64,000 nucleotides of DNA from Chryseobacterium vrystaatense (GCF_000737765.1 NZ_JPRI01000006.1:180874-244873); one strand, 5' to 3'; numbered from the stretch's first letter, positions 53,059-62,001 are shown. The notes: a model not told the origin generated them from the sequence alone. Program-made: numbers and translations.

Positions 53059-55212
53059 ATGCAAAAATCAGGTTTGACAGCAGTATTTTTTTTGACATTT
53101 TCTTTGATCAATGCTCAAAATACATTCGGTGAAAAACAAAAAACAATTCAGAATGGGGTTGAAAAAACTTCCGAAATCAAAGAAGTAGTAGTCACAGCCA
53201 ACCGGAAAAAAACTTTTGAAAGAAAAATAGACCGTTTTGTGTTCAATACAGAGAATTCGATCGCTTCAAAAGGAGCGGACGGACTTGATGTTCTTGCTGC
53301 GACCCCGATGGTAAAAGCTGATGATGAAGGGAATATTGAGATTGTAGGAAAAAGTTCAGTATCAGTAATGATCAATGATAAACCGGTGAATCTTTCCGGA
53401 AAAGATCTGGTTTCTTATCTGAAGACAATCCGTTCAGAAAATATAGGCAGGATAGAAGTGATAACCACGCCACCCGCTAAATACGAAGCACAGGGCAACA
53501 GCGGAATTATCAATATTGTACTCAAGCAAAATACAAGTTTAGGGTTCAGCGGAAATATTTCTACAAGCTATCAAAGAAAATCAAGAAACGGATATTCTAA
53601 CAACGGTTCCTTCAATTATCAATCGAAAAAGATCAATACGTCTCTGAGGCTGTCACAATTTAATAATGAAAAAAAGGCACAGGAGAATCTCTCCGTCAAT
53701 GCAGATCATAGATTACAGAGTGAAAGCAGAAGATTAGATAGAAACAAAGGCTATGCAATCAATTACAGTATTGATTATGCTCTTAATGCAAAAACATCCC
53801 TGGGTGCCATCTTTAATTATTCTGATACCCGAACCGGAAATGATACTCAGAATTTTTCAAAGTATTACCAGGAAGCAGCATTGGATTCGATGGTCATCTC
53901 GGATACCTATACGGCCGGGAGAATGAAAAATACACAGTTAAACATGTATTATGAAAAAAAACTGGACAGCCTGGGAAAAAAGCTTTATGTGGGAGGGAAT
54001 GTATTTGGAAGTAATAATACAAGTCCATTCTCATTAGCTTCTCAGTCTGAAAACACTGGAGTAAACTATCATATCAATTCAGATTACCAATACAGAATTT
54101 ATTCCGGGCAGGTGGATTTTTATCTTCCTTTCAAAAATTTTACAGGAGAGATTGGTGGAAAATATACAAGGTTCAATACAGATACAGGTTTGGACTTTTT
54201 TGTAAACGATAATGGAATGCTGCAATATGATGAGAATCGGAGCAATGCTTTTGCGTACCATGAAAATAACTGGGCTTCCTATATGACCGTATCAAAAAAA
54301 ATAAGCGACCAATGGGAAGGAAAAGCCGGATTGCGGTATGAATACACATCACTGAATGGTATTTCACGCGATGCTATGGGAGTGAAAAATGAGTATGGAA
54401 AATGGTTTCCAAGTGTGTATGTTGCCTATAAACCGGATATGAAACATATTTTTACTTTAAGTTATTCCAAAAGAATCACGCGTCCTGATGGAAGAGCCCT
54501 TAATCCCTCCACCATATATATTAATCCTTATTCTTACGTAACAGGAAATCCATATCTGAAACCCTCTTTCAGTAATAATTTTGAACTGGGGTATGTTTTT
54601 AAAAGCAAATTTTCCATGACAGCGTATTACCAGTCCAGTAAAGATAATTTTGGACAGATTGTTGGTCTGAAAGGTGCTGCCAATACTGTAAATTATCTTA
54701 ATAATTACGACGAAACAGCAATAGGAATCAATACTACATTTTCGGGGACATATTTCAAAAGATGGGATATATACGCCTCGGCCAATTATGCGTATGTGAA
54801 GTCTAAAGGTCTGGCAGAACAGGTACAGGGATTAAACTCACATTCTTTATATTATTCAATCAACAATACCATTCATCTCAATGCCGGTAAAACATTTTCT
54901 TTCCTGTTGAACTTCTGGAACTTTCTGCCACATACCAAAGGAAATTTTGAATTCCAAAACACCTCGAATCTTTCTTCCGGTCTGAGAATGGCTTTCATGG
55001 ATAAAAACCTGCAGATCAATATGACTGTTCAGGATATTTTCAAAGGGATGAAATTCAGAGGGAAGGCTTATTACAGCACCTATTCTACCTATTCCAATAA
55101 TTATTATGATGCCAGAACTTTTACCATCAGTGCCACCTATCAGTTTGGAAACAACAAAGTAAAAGGAAACAGCAAACAGATAAAACTCGAAGAGGCAGAC
55201 CGCGCCAACTAA
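53059..55212 (+). CDS. TonB-dependent receptor-like outer-membrane beta-barrel protein
   Basis: A 717-residue outer-membrane protein: signal peptide (~1-19, ending LINAQ), a TonB-box-like EIKEVVVTANRK (~40-51), and a plug domain (~55-155) with DGLDVLAATPMVKADDEGNIE, SVMINDKPVNLSGKDL and KYEAQGNSGIINIVLK. A long barrel with many aromatic-ended strands follows. It matches the outer-membrane beta-barrel family (PF14905-type) common in Bacteroidota. It lacks the usual N-terminal carboxypeptidase-regulatory-like domain. No SusD partner is present, so the cargo is unknown. A LytS/LytTR pair follows and could control it. Confidence 0.88.
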   Translation: MQKSGLTAVFFLTFSLINAQNTFGEKQKTIQNGVEKTSEIKEVVVTANRKKTFERKIDRFVFNTENSIASKGADGLDVLAATPMVKADDEGNIEIVGKSSVSVMINDKPVNLSGKDLVSYLKTIRSENIGRIEVITTPPAKYEAQGNSGIINIVLKQNTSLGFSGNISTSYQRKSRNGYSNNGSFNYQSKKINTSLRLSQFNNEKKAQENLSVNADHRLQSESRRLDRNKGYAINYSIDYALNAKTSLGAIFNYSDTRTGNDTQNFSKYYQEAALDSMVISDTYTAGRMKNTQLNMYYEKKLDSLGKKLYVGGNVFGSNNTSPFSLASQSENTGVNYHINSDYQYRIYSGQVDFYLPFKNFTGEIGGKYTRFNTDTGLDFFVNDNGMLQYDENRSNAFAYHENNWASYMTVSKKISDQWEGKAGLRYEYTSLNGISRDAMGVKNEYGKWFPSVYVAYKPDMKHIFTLSYSKRITRPDGRALNPSTIYINPYSYVTGNPYLKPSFSNNFELGYVFKSKFSMTAYYQSSKDNFGQIVGLKGAANTVNYLNNYDETAIGINTTFSGTYFKRWDIYASANYAYVKSKGLAEQVQGLNSHSLYYSINNTIHLNAGKTFSFLLNFWNFLPHTKGNFEFQNTSNLSSGLRMAFMDKNLQINMTVQDIFKGMKFRGKAYYSTYSTYSNNYYDARTFTISATYQFGNNKVKGNSKQIKLEEADRAN

Positions 55213-55280
55213 TACCATCGAATACATTTTCCTGTTCCTGATTTCATTTCAAAAAAAACTTAAATTATTTTTATTAATCT

Positions 55281-55288
55281 TACTTTTG
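55281..55288 (+). promoter_or_regulatory. -7 box for the LytS/LytTR operon
   Basis: TACTTTTG matches TAnnTTTG; the histidine kinase ATG is 77 bases downstream. Confidence 0.45.
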
Positions 55289-55365
55289 GAGGAAGGTTTC
55301 AGGACATACCGGACAGTACATTCTGTCCGGTAACTCTATACCCACACAATACGACTATAAAAATC

Positions 55366-56532
55366 ATGAATCAGCCAAGCCAGTCTGTTACCCCATTTTT
55401 AGAGAAGATCTCAAAACTCGATTTTGACAGATATTATACACCAGTTATCAGGATCATCTGCCACATTGTTGTATGGATGTTTTTTTCTGTATTGCTTTTC
55501 CTGAATTACAGGGTAGAACTTCATCTTCCGTTTGATTCAAGTTTTCTGTTGACAGCAAGAGGGACGGTGAATAATATGGTTGTATTTTACCTGTTTTTCT
55601 ACGGCATTGTTCCTAAGATGTTTAAGAGTAATACCTTAGGCATTGTTTTACTTTTAATAGGTCTGCCGCTATGTGTTTATATCTGGCTTTCTGTGAATTA
55701 TCTGCAATTGTTAGCCATGCATTCTCTTGGAATTGACATCCATAGCGGCCCGCTTAAAAATGTGGTGAGTAAAAATGCATCCCAGACTTTTGCCAAGGCG
55801 CTTTCCTTTGAGAATGTTTTTGGAAATGCTATGTTGGTCATCTATTCGTTTTCACCCACTTTTGTAATTAAAATAATTTTTGATATTACCAGACTGTTTA
55901 ACCGAACCATCTATTTTCAGAGGCAGACATCGGAACTTCAATTGCAGAACCTAAGTATCGAAAAAGACTTTCTGAAGGCACAGCTCAATCCTCATTTTCT
56001 GTTTAATACCATGAACAATTTATATGGGCTGGTTGTGAAAAGAGATCCTGCTGCTCCTGACACCGTCATCAGTATTTCAGATTTAATGGCCTATACACTC
56101 TATGAATCCAATACAGAAAAAGTCTCTATGGAAAAAGAACTGGAATTTATCCGGAATTATTTTTCACTCGAAAAGATGAGGTATTCTGCTGATAAGGATA
56201 TTCAGCTGAATATTGATGTTCCCCATGAAGTACAGCATATATTGATTGCTCCGCTTCTTACTTTTACTTTTATAGAAAATGGATTTAAATATGGATTAAA
56301 AAGCAACGGGCAAAACTTTTTAAAGGTTCATATTCGTTTTGTTGAAAATATTTTCTATTTTTCAATTGAAAATGATAAGGATGCAAAAACCACTGGCAGC
56401 CATATTCTGGGAGGTATAGGAATCAAAAATATCAAAAAAAGATTAGACCTTCTTTATCCTGATCAACATCAACTCACCATAGAAGACAGAGAAACGTCTT
56501 ATTTTGTTTCGCTCTCTATAAATTTGACTTAA
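55366..56532 (+). CDS. LytS-type sensor histidine kinase
   Basis: A 388-residue membrane kinase of the His_kinase (LytS/YehU) type. About four membrane helices (~28-48, ~64-85, ~95-118, ~150-175) precede a short coiled stretch, and the phosphoacceptor motif is QLNPHFLFNTMNNLYG. The ATP-binding domain shows FTFIENGFKYGLKS (N box) and GGIGIKNIKKRLDLLYP (G box). No periplasmic sensor domain is visible, so the signal is probably sensed in the membrane. The response regulator starts directly after its stop. The pair lies just downstream of a beta-barrel receptor gene. Confidence 0.93.
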   Translation: MNQPSQSVTPFLEKISKLDFDRYYTPVIRIICHIVVWMFFSVLLFLNYRVELHLPFDSSFLLTARGTVNNMVVFYLFFYGIVPKMFKSNTLGIVLLLIGLPLCVYIWLSVNYLQLLAMHSLGIDIHSGPLKNVVSKNASQTFAKALSFENVFGNAMLVIYSFSPTFVIKIIFDITRLFNRTIYFQRQTSELQLQNLSIEKDFLKAQLNPHFLFNTMNNLYGLVVKRDPAAPDTVISISDLMAYTLYESNTEKVSMEKELEFIRNYFSLEKMRYSADKDIQLNIDVPHEVQHILIAPLLTFTFIENGFKYGLKSNGQNFLKVHIRFVENIFYFSIENDKDAKTTGSHILGGIGIKNIKKRLDLLYPDQHQLTIEDRETSYFVSLSINLT

Positions 56533-57267
56533 ATGAACGGAAAATTACGATGCATTGTTATTGACGATGAGCCGATTGGCAGAGAACTGATTGTTGATTT
56601 TGTAAAAACAGTTCCTTTTTTGGACTTACTGGATTCGTACGAAGATCCGGTAGAAGCGCTGGCTTATCTTCAGGACAGCGAGGTCGATCTTATTTTCAGT
56701 GATATCCAGATGCCTAAAGTAAATGGAATAGAACTGATACGGTCACTTCCAAAACAGCCAGCCGTAATATTTGTAACCGCACACAGAGATTTTGCTTTGG
56801 AAGGTTTTGAAGATGGAGTAGTAGACTATCTTGTAAAACCTGTAGCCTACAGTCGTTTCCTTAAAGCGGCAAACCGGGCGAAAGAACGGATACAGACATT
56901 ATCTCCCGCAGGTAAATCCATTGCTCCTGAAATACCGCAAAATAAAGAAGAGTTTAGTGACCGGATTTTTATTAAGGTCAATGGGAGGTTGGTAAAAGTA
57001 ATATTGTCCGATATTCTTTATGTAGAAGCGTTGGGAGACTATCTTAAAATAGTTACTGATACAGAATCATTCACTACACTGGCCACATTAAAATCTATGG
57101 AAGAACTTTTAATGCCTCCTGTGTTCTTAAGGGTACAGCGTTCTTTCATTGTAAAACTCGCCTCAATCAAATCCATTTCCGGAAATGTTATTGAACTCAA
57201 TAATGGGAAAACCATCACCATTGCCACCACAAAAAAAGAGGAACTTTTTAGTCTGCTGGGAATTTAA
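56533..57267 (+). CDS. LytTR-type response regulator
   Basis: A 244-residue partner of the upstream kinase. The receiver domain (~1-120) has the acidic pocket D11/D12, phosphoacceptor D57 (IFSDIQMP), T82 and K102 (LVKPVAY), so it should be phosphorylatable. The LytTR DNA-binding domain (~145-244) shows IFIKVNGRLVKV, ILYVEALGDYLKI, FLRVQRSFIV and NGKTITIA. It starts directly after the kinase stop. Its last 20 bases overlap the end of the opposite-strand gene 57248-57625. Confidence 0.94.
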   Translation: MNGKLRCIVIDDEPIGRELIVDFVKTVPFLDLLDSYEDPVEALAYLQDSEVDLIFSDIQMPKVNGIELIRSLPKQPAVIFVTAHRDFALEGFEDGVVDYLVKPVAYSRFLKAANRAKERIQTLSPAGKSIAPEIPQNKEEFSDRIFIKVNGRLVKVILSDILYVEALGDYLKIVTDTESFTTLATLKSMEELLMPPVFLRVQRSFIVKLASIKSISGNVIELNNGKTITIATTKKEELFSLLGI

Positions 57268-57625
57268 TTTTTGACTGTACATCAATAATCCTGCTTATTT
57301 CTTCAATAAACTGCGTATAGGAGACCTGTCCGGTTAATATTCCGATGGAGAAACGGTATTTATTGCCGAGTCGGATAAGAATGATGTCTTTAGGAAGAAA
57401 TAATGATATGACAATGACAACGGAACCATTTCTGACGTGCTTTTCAAGATCATGATGTACTATAGTTTTGGAATCGATATCCCAAAATATAATCTGCTGT
57501 TCTCTATTATTTTCTGCTCCTTCAGATTGTAAAAACAAGCAGGGAGCTGATTTGATAAAAGTTTCAATTTTATTATAAATAACAGGGTTGTCCGAAATTA
57601 TTTGGCAGTGGATCCACATAAGCAT
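57248..57625 (-). CDS. Stand-alone pseudo-receiver-like protein
   Basis: A 125-residue protein with no signal peptide. Its strand/helix order looks like a receiver domain: HCQIISDNP in place of the acidic pocket, IIFWDIDSK where the phosphoacceptor stands (D49 possible), VIVISLFLP where Thr/Ser lies (S74), and ILTGQVSYTQFIEEI where the conserved Lys-Pro is (Lys replaced by Gln100). So it would be a degenerate receiver that probably cannot be phosphorylated normally. It overlaps the LytTR gene tail to tail by 20 bases. A modulator of the neighbouring two-component pair is possible. The family assignment is an inference from pattern only. Confidence 0.5.
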   Translation of the reverse strand: MLMWIHCQIISDNPVIYNKIETFIKSAPCLFLQSEGAENNREQQIIFWDIDSKTIVHHDLEKHVRNGSVVIVISLFLPKDIILIRLGNKYRFSIGILTGQVSYTQFIEEISRIIDVQSKIKFPAD

Positions 57626-57745
57626 ATGATTATTCTGTGACCAAATTTGGACTATTAAAATTTTTTAATCAAAATACTTCGGCAGAATGGAATGCCTGTC
57701 CGGTGAAAGACAATTTTATTGGGATGAACGTATATTCGTTATGAT

Positions 57746-58495
57746 TTACAGAAGTATTGGATCCCGGTATTCATTTGTAAATTTTTCCTGAACAAGATCT
57801 TCAGTTTCAGATAAAATGTCGTCCAGATGATCCGGCTTATATTGCAGTCCTAATTCACTGAGTGCTTTTTTTGTGTTTTTCCCAATCTGTCCATCAAGGT
57901 TCCCGATCTCTTTTCCAAGTCGGATAAGATTCGCCTGGATCATAGCCTGTTTTTGGTTTTCTCCAAAGAAATCTACATACACTCCGATAGAAAGAATAGC
58001 ACTTGCTGCAGCGGCTTTGTAAGGTTTGAAATTTGTTCCTTTGCCTTGGGTATAATAATCATAAATGATCTGATGGCTTCCTCGGCATTCAAAATGCCAG
58101 GATTCAGAAAGATTTTTTTTCGGTTCATTAATGATCGGAACGACTCCATATTTACGGGCTATTTTCCAGAAATCGGATAATGAGATTTTTATGGCACCTA
58201 AATCAAGGTCAAAAGCTCTTCCGGATTCATGAAAACTTCCTCCGGGAGCGGGGCTGAAGGCTTTCTTTTTCCCGGATAGATAGTCGTTATGGGATTGTGT
58301 CTGCATTTCGTAGCTTCTGAAAAGGTCACTCAGTATTAGTTTTCCTCCTTTTGCTGAAAGGTCAGTAGAAATATTAAGCAGTGCAGTAAAGGTATCAGCC
58401 GTGCATCTCGCCATTCGTTGAGGTAAAGGAAGTAGATCTCCCAATTTGTTTTTATAGATTGAAATAATCTCAATCGGGAATAAGGGTGATTTCAT
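57746..58495 (-). CDS. M15-family peptidase with C-terminal peptidoglycan-binding-like region
   Basis: A 249-residue protein with an M15 (D-Ala-D-Ala carboxypeptidase/endolysin) zinc site: H89 and D96 in SFHESGRAFDLD, and H134 in ESWHFE. The C-terminal part (~185-222; LIRLGKEIGNLDGQIGKNTKKALSELGL overall, of which GQIGKNTKKAL is most typical) resembles the PG_binding_1 repeat. It should cut peptide cross-links in peptidoglycan. Notably, no signal peptide precedes the domain, as in phage endolysins or injected effectors. No phage structural or holin genes are nearby. The candidate promoter is at 58579-58586. Confidence 0.75.
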   Translation of the reverse strand: MKSPLFPIEIISIYKNKLGDLLPLPQRMARCTADTFTALLNISTDLSAKGGKLILSDLFRSYEMQTQSHNDYLSGKKKAFSPAPGGSFHESGRAFDLDLGAIKISLSDFWKIARKYGVVPIINEPKKNLSESWHFECRGSHQIIYDYYTQGKGTNFKPYKAAAASAILSIGVYVDFFGENQKQAMIQANLIRLGKEIGNLDGQIGKNTKKALSELGLQYKPDHLDDILSETEDLVQEKFTNEYRDPILL

Positions 58496-58578
58496 AATGA
58501 CTGTATTTAATGTAGTGTTGAATTGTAAGCCTTTCGTTCGATTGATAAGCCAATACGAACGTTGTTAAGATACTTTAC

Positions 58579-58586
58579 CAAATGTA
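58579..58586 (-). promoter_or_regulatory. -7 box for the M15 peptidase gene
   Basis: On the minus strand TACATTTG matches TAnnTTTG, ~84 bases before the ATG. The stretch 58496-58876 otherwise contains only the MarR promoter/operator region. Confidence 0.4.
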
Positions 58587-58739
58587 AGATGATTATTTTC
58601 GGTAACAATACTCCTTTTGTGTAGTTTTTGGGACTTTCTTTTATTCGTTTTTTCTTCCACTGCAGTTTAAAGATAATCATTTTCATACTGATTTAAAAAC
58701 AGATAGACATTTTTTAATTTTTATGAGTCAAATTTTTCA

Positions 58740-58747
58740 TACATTTG
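58740..58747 (+). promoter_or_regulatory. -7 box for the marR-GNAT/thioesterase operon
   Basis: TACATTTG matches TAnnTTTG and runs directly into the palindrome at 58748-58761, so a bound repressor would cover the start of transcription. Confidence 0.55.
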
Positions 58748-58773
58748 CATAACTAGTTATGTAATTAGTTATG
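58748..58773. promoter_or_regulatory. Putative MarR operator
   Basis: CATAACTAGTTATG is a perfect 14-bp palindrome, and TTAGTTATG follows as an additional half-site after a short gap (58765-58773). The position right after a -7 box and before a marR-type gene fits autorepression. Confidence 0.6.
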
Positions 58774-58876
58774 TTAATGTTGAATTTGAAATAATTTATA
58801 TCTCTCATACATCTAAATAAGAAGTGAAAAGCTTCCCTAACAAAAGTGAATCCTATTAAACAGAAAAAATACGTAT

Positions 58877-59836
58877 ATGGACTTTTTTAACAGAACCGGT
58901 AAAATGGCTTTAGGCAGCAGATTACGCCTGTTGACCGGCATGGTAACAGATGATGCCGCAAAAATTTATGAGTTGTATGATACCGATTTTTCCCCTAAGT
59001 GGTTTCCGGTATTCTTTGTTTTGTTTGAGGACGGAGAAAAAACGATCACTGAAATTGCAGAACAGATTGGACATTCTCAGCCGTCAGTGACCAAAATCAT
59101 CAAAGAAATGGCCAGCGCAGGATTGGTTCAGGATAATCTCAAGTCAAAAGACAAGCGTAGAAATGTAGCCGGACTTACAGAAAAGGGTAAAGTATTGGCC
59201 GAAAAAATGATGAGCATTCAGTGTGCTGATATAGATGTGGCGATTGACGGTATTATTTCAGAAGCAACACACAATCTTTGGGATGCCATCGCTGAATGGG
59301 AATTTTTGCTTGAAAAAAAATCAATGTTCAAAAGAGTTCAGGAGCAAAAGAAGCTTCGCGAAAGTAAAGATGTACAGATTGTAGCATATCAATCCCAATA
59401 CCAGTCCGCTTTCAAATCATTGAATGAAGAATGGATTTCGACCTATTTTGAAATGGAAGAGGCTGATTATAAAGCTCTGGATAATCCGGAAGATTACATT
59501 TTGAAAAACGGGGGTAAAATATTCGTAGCCTTATATAATGATGAACCTTTGGGAGTTTGTGCATTGATCAAAATGGACGATCCCAATTACGATTTTGAAA
59601 TGGCAAAAATGGCGGTTTCACCAAAGGCTCAGGGAAAGAATATAGGATGGCTGCTTGGCCAGGCAGTGATCAAATCAGCCAAAGAAATGAATGCTTCCAA
59701 AATTTATCTCGAGAGCAATACGATTCTAAAACCTGCCATCAATTTATATTATAAAATGGGATTTGAAAAAATTGCAGGGCATCATACCCCTTATAAGAGG
59801 TGCAATATTCAAATGGAATTAAAACTTCATAAGTAA
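58877..59836 (+). CDS. MarR-GNAT fusion regulator/acetyltransferase
   Basis: A 319-residue fusion. The N-terminal MarR winged helix (~1-145) has GEKTITEIAEQIGHSQPSVT then KIIKEMASAGLV and the wing KSKDKRRNVAGLTEKG. The C-terminal GNAT domain (~165-319) has the acetyl-CoA loop VSPKAQGKNIGWLLGQA and LESNTILKPAINLYYKMGF. It may couple DNA binding to acetylation of a small molecule. The operator-like palindrome at 58748 suggests self-repression. The next gene begins within its stop codon (one-base overlap), so both are co-translated. Confidence 0.88.
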   Translation: MDFFNRTGKMALGSRLRLLTGMVTDDAAKIYELYDTDFSPKWFPVFFVLFEDGEKTITEIAEQIGHSQPSVTKIIKEMASAGLVQDNLKSKDKRRNVAGLTEKGKVLAEKMMSIQCADIDVAIDGIISEATHNLWDAIAEWEFLLEKKSMFKRVQEQKKLRESKDVQIVAYQSQYQSAFKSLNEEWISTYFEMEEADYKALDNPEDYILKNGGKIFVALYNDEPLGVCALIKMDDPNYDFEMAKMAVSPKAQGKNIGWLLGQAVIKSAKEMNASKIYLESNTILKPAINLYYKMGFEKIAGHHTPYKRCNIQMELKLHK

Positions 59837-60243
59837 TGGATATGTACGAAAAAATAAAGCAAAGTTTTGATCAGCAGGGTTTGATGAAAACCTTAAAAGC
59901 CGAGTTGGTCAGTGTTGAAAATGGAGAGGTTAAAATTTCCTGCACATTTTCTGAAGCATTGACTCAGCAGCATGGGTTCTTTCATGCCGGAGTTGCCACA
60001 AGTATTGTAGACAGTGCCTGCGGTTATGCCGCTATGACTATGATGCCCGAAGATACAGAAGTATTAACCGTTGAATTTAAAGTTAACTTTATGAAACCGG
60101 CAAAAACAGATAAACTGATTGCCGTTGGTAAAGTCCTTCAATCCGGGAAAACACTGACGGTTTGTGAAGGCTATGTATATGACAGCAGCGGAGAAAAGCT
60201 GATATCAAAAATGACAGCAACGATGATTGGGGTGTCAAAATAG
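59836..60243 (+). CDS. PaaI-type hotdog-fold thioesterase
   Basis: A 135-residue hotdog-fold acyl-CoA thioesterase. The active region QQHGFFHAGVATSIVDSACG (~46-65) contains the usual HGG-like turn and the acidic residue in the central helix; TVEFKVNFMKPAKTDKL follows. These enzymes hydrolyse aryl- or acyl-CoA esters, with the exact substrate unknown. The start overlaps the MarR-GNAT stop by one base; an ATG two codons later (59842) is an alternative. Co-expression with an acetyltransferase regulator suggests CoA-ester handling or detoxification. Confidence 0.87.
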   Translation: MDMYEKIKQSFDQQGLMKTLKAELVSVENGEVKISCTFSEALTQQHGFFHAGVATSIVDSACGYAAMTMMPEDTEVLTVEFKVNFMKPAKTDKLIAVGKVLQSGKTLTVCEGYVYDSSGEKLISKMTATMIGVSK

Positions 60244-60270
60244 ATATTAATTCAATAACGATTTTTAATG

Positions 60271-60306
60271 AAAAAGAGAATCTGTGTTTTACAGGCTCTC
60301 TTTTTT
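60271..60306 (+). terminator. Intrinsic terminator after the thioesterase gene
   Basis: AAAAAGAGAATCTGT and ACAGGCTCTCTTTTT pair with a few imperfections around GTTTT, followed by a T-run. Confidence 0.7.
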
Positions 60307-60349
60307 GTAGAGTAAAAGTCTACAACATTTGTAAATTTCATTCTACTTT

Positions 60350-61081
60350 CTATAAAGTGGAAATGAATGTATTGAAAGTACTTCCGTATTGTTCTCTATT
60401 CTTTAAATTTCCGTGTCCTCCTTCAGGAATTAAAATTAATTCTTTCTCAGGAATTTTAATTTTCGAAAATATTCTTTCTGCATGATCAGGAGTGATTACA
60501 TCATCCAGCTCACCATGAATAATTAAACTTGGAATTAAAATTTCGTGTGCCCTATTACCGGTATTTAATCTGAAATCTGGAGCATTATCACCAAAAATAC
60601 TGATCTCTGCTATGGACGAATATGCACTTTCCAGAATAACAGCTTTGGCTTTCTTTCTTGTGGCAAGATAGGCAGCTTGTGAGGTTCCCATAGAATAACC
60701 ATACAGAATTATATTTTCTGGCTTGTACCCTAATTTCAAGGCATAATCATAAATTTTTTCCGAATCTAAATACATATTCTGTTCACTTTCAATTTTTCCT
60801 GTGGATTTTCCAAATCCCCGGTAATCAAATGTCAAAACATTGTATCCCCAATCTAATATAATTGAATGATTATCAAGAAAATTTTGAAGGTTTTTTGCGT
60901 TACCCTGAAAGTAAAGAAGCAATAACGGACTGTTATCGTTTTTGTAATGAAACCCATTCAAGGTAACATCAGATTCGATATCAATAAATAATTCCTGAGC
61001 ATTTTCAGGTAAGTGAAATTGATAATTCTTATCCAAAGGGATGGGCTCAAAAATGAGATCTGTTTGTTTTTTAATATCCAT
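60350..61081 (-). CDS. Alpha/beta hydrolase
   Basis: A 243-residue soluble alpha/beta hydrolase. The nucleophile elbow is YGYSMGTS with S130; the acid is D193 or D194 (HGELDDVI) and the base H223 (EGGHGNL). The oxyanion area is LLYFQGNAKN, and FDYRGFGKS is typical of the BEM46/YqkD-like branch. No signal peptide or membrane anchor is present, so it should be a cytoplasmic esterase or similar. It follows a TetR regulator by 26 bases on the same strand, so the regulator probably controls both. Confidence 0.85.
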   Translation of the reverse strand: MDIKKQTDLIFEPIPLDKNYQFHLPENAQELFIDIESDVTLNGFHYKNDNSPLLLLYFQGNAKNLQNFLDNHSIILDWGYNVLTFDYRGFGKSTGKIESEQNMYLDSEKIYDYALKLGYKPENIILYGYSMGTSQAAYLATRKKAKAVILESAYSSIAEISIFGDNAPDFRLNTGNRAHEILIPSLIIHGELDDVITPDHAERIFSKIKIPEKELILIPEGGHGNLKNREQYGSTFNTFISTL

Positions 61082-61107
61082 AATGTATATTATTGGTTTG
61101 AATAATC

Positions 61108-61656
61108 TTATGTTAAAATTCTTTCTGCATTCTTTCTGGCAAGTTCAATTGGCCAGCTTTGTTTGAAAATCTTACTTTCAACAGTTGCTCCTTCATAAAG
61201 CAGGTAAATCGTATCGGCTATTTCAAGAGCTGTGATATGTTCGGTATATATTTCAGATGTTAGGGTGTACAGAAAATCTCTGAATTTCTGTTTGTGGGCT
61301 ACTGACATTGTGGTAATTTGTTCATCCTCGCCAGCTATTTCTGTCATGATGTTTATAATACGGCAACCATTATAGTAATTTTTCCTGGTATGCTGATCAA
61401 GGAAAGAAAAAACAGCAATCAATTTATCTTTCGGATTGCTGAACTTGTCAAGTTCTTTAATAAGCCCGGTAAACCAGTGATCACTGGATCTTTCGACATA
61501 AGCCTGACCGAGTTCGCTTTTCGATTTAAAATGATTGTATAGAGAACCCTTGGCCACTTTGGCTTCATCAATAATCTGATTAATCCCTGTTGACTGATAA
61601 CCTTGGAAATAAAATAACGTGTCGGCTGTTGCTATAATTCTGTTTTTCGTATCCAT
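61108..61656 (-). CDS. TetR/AcrR family transcriptional regulator
   Basis: A 182-residue repressor-type protein. The N-terminal helix-turn-helix is clear: IIATADTLFYFQGYQSTGIN then QIIDEAKVAKGSLYNHFKSK (~7-46). The C-terminal ligand domain has NYYNGCRIINIMTEIAGED, close to the TetR_C group with a conserved Cys. It is upstream of the alpha/beta hydrolase in a two-gene unit. The ligand is unknown. A -7 box lies at 61661-61668, only 5 bases before the ATG, implying a very short or leaderless mRNA. Confidence 0.9.
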   Translation of the reverse strand: MDTKNRIIATADTLFYFQGYQSTGINQIIDEAKVAKGSLYNHFKSKSELGQAYVERSSDHWFTGLIKELDKFSNPKDKLIAVFSFLDQHTRKNYYNGCRIINIMTEIAGEDEQITTMSVAHKQKFRDFLYTLTSEIYTEHITALEIADTIYLLYEGATVESKIFKQSWPIELARKNAERILT

Positions 61657-61660
61657 GATA

Positions 61661-61668
61661 CAAAAGTA
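61661..61668 (-). promoter_or_regulatory. -7 box for the TetR/hydrolase unit
   Basis: On the minus strand TACTTTTG matches TAnnTTTG, five bases before the tetR ATG. The region 61669-61938 to its right shows no gene. Confidence 0.4.
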
Positions 61669-61938
61669 AAAATATATTTCACAAAATAGACAGACTTGTT
61701 TATTTTTATTTATTGTTTTTTATGAATTACTTATTAGAGCTTTGTAAATCAGTATTCTGTAAATGGATTAAATTCGGTTGTCTGTTCCTGTTTGTGGTAT
61801 TAATGTATAAACCTAGCTGTTAGCTGATTTCCTAATTTGGATTATTTATTATACGGTTTCCTCTATTAAAAAAATGCAGTCACGTTTTTATGAAGGGTTG
61901 AGAGATTAGAATGTTGCGTAAATACTATATAAACAAAA

Positions 61939-61964
61939 TAAACCACTGTAAAAACAGTGGTTTA
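61939..61964 (-). terminator. Terminator hairpin after the tRNA-like 3' end
   Basis: TAAACCACTGT and ACAGTGGTTTA are exact inverted copies around AAAA, with a T-rich run on the minus strand. It lies 13 bases beyond the tRNA-like remnant, as a native RNA-gene terminator would. Confidence 0.7.
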
Positions 61965-61976
61965 TTATTTATTAAG

Positions 61977-62001
61977 TGGAGTTGGAGGGATTCGAACCCT
62001 C
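61977..62001 (-). other. tRNA/tmRNA 3'-end remnant, putative att site
   Basis: On the minus strand GAGGG-TTCGAAT-CCCTC is a perfect T-arm, followed by CAACTCC and A, the 3' acceptor strand and discriminator. No matching 5' acceptor (GGAGTTG), D-arm or anticodon arm follows to the right, so only the 3' end is here. Together with the integrase next door it reads as the attachment-site copy left at one end of an integrated element. The parent could be a tRNA or tmRNA. Confidence 0.7.
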
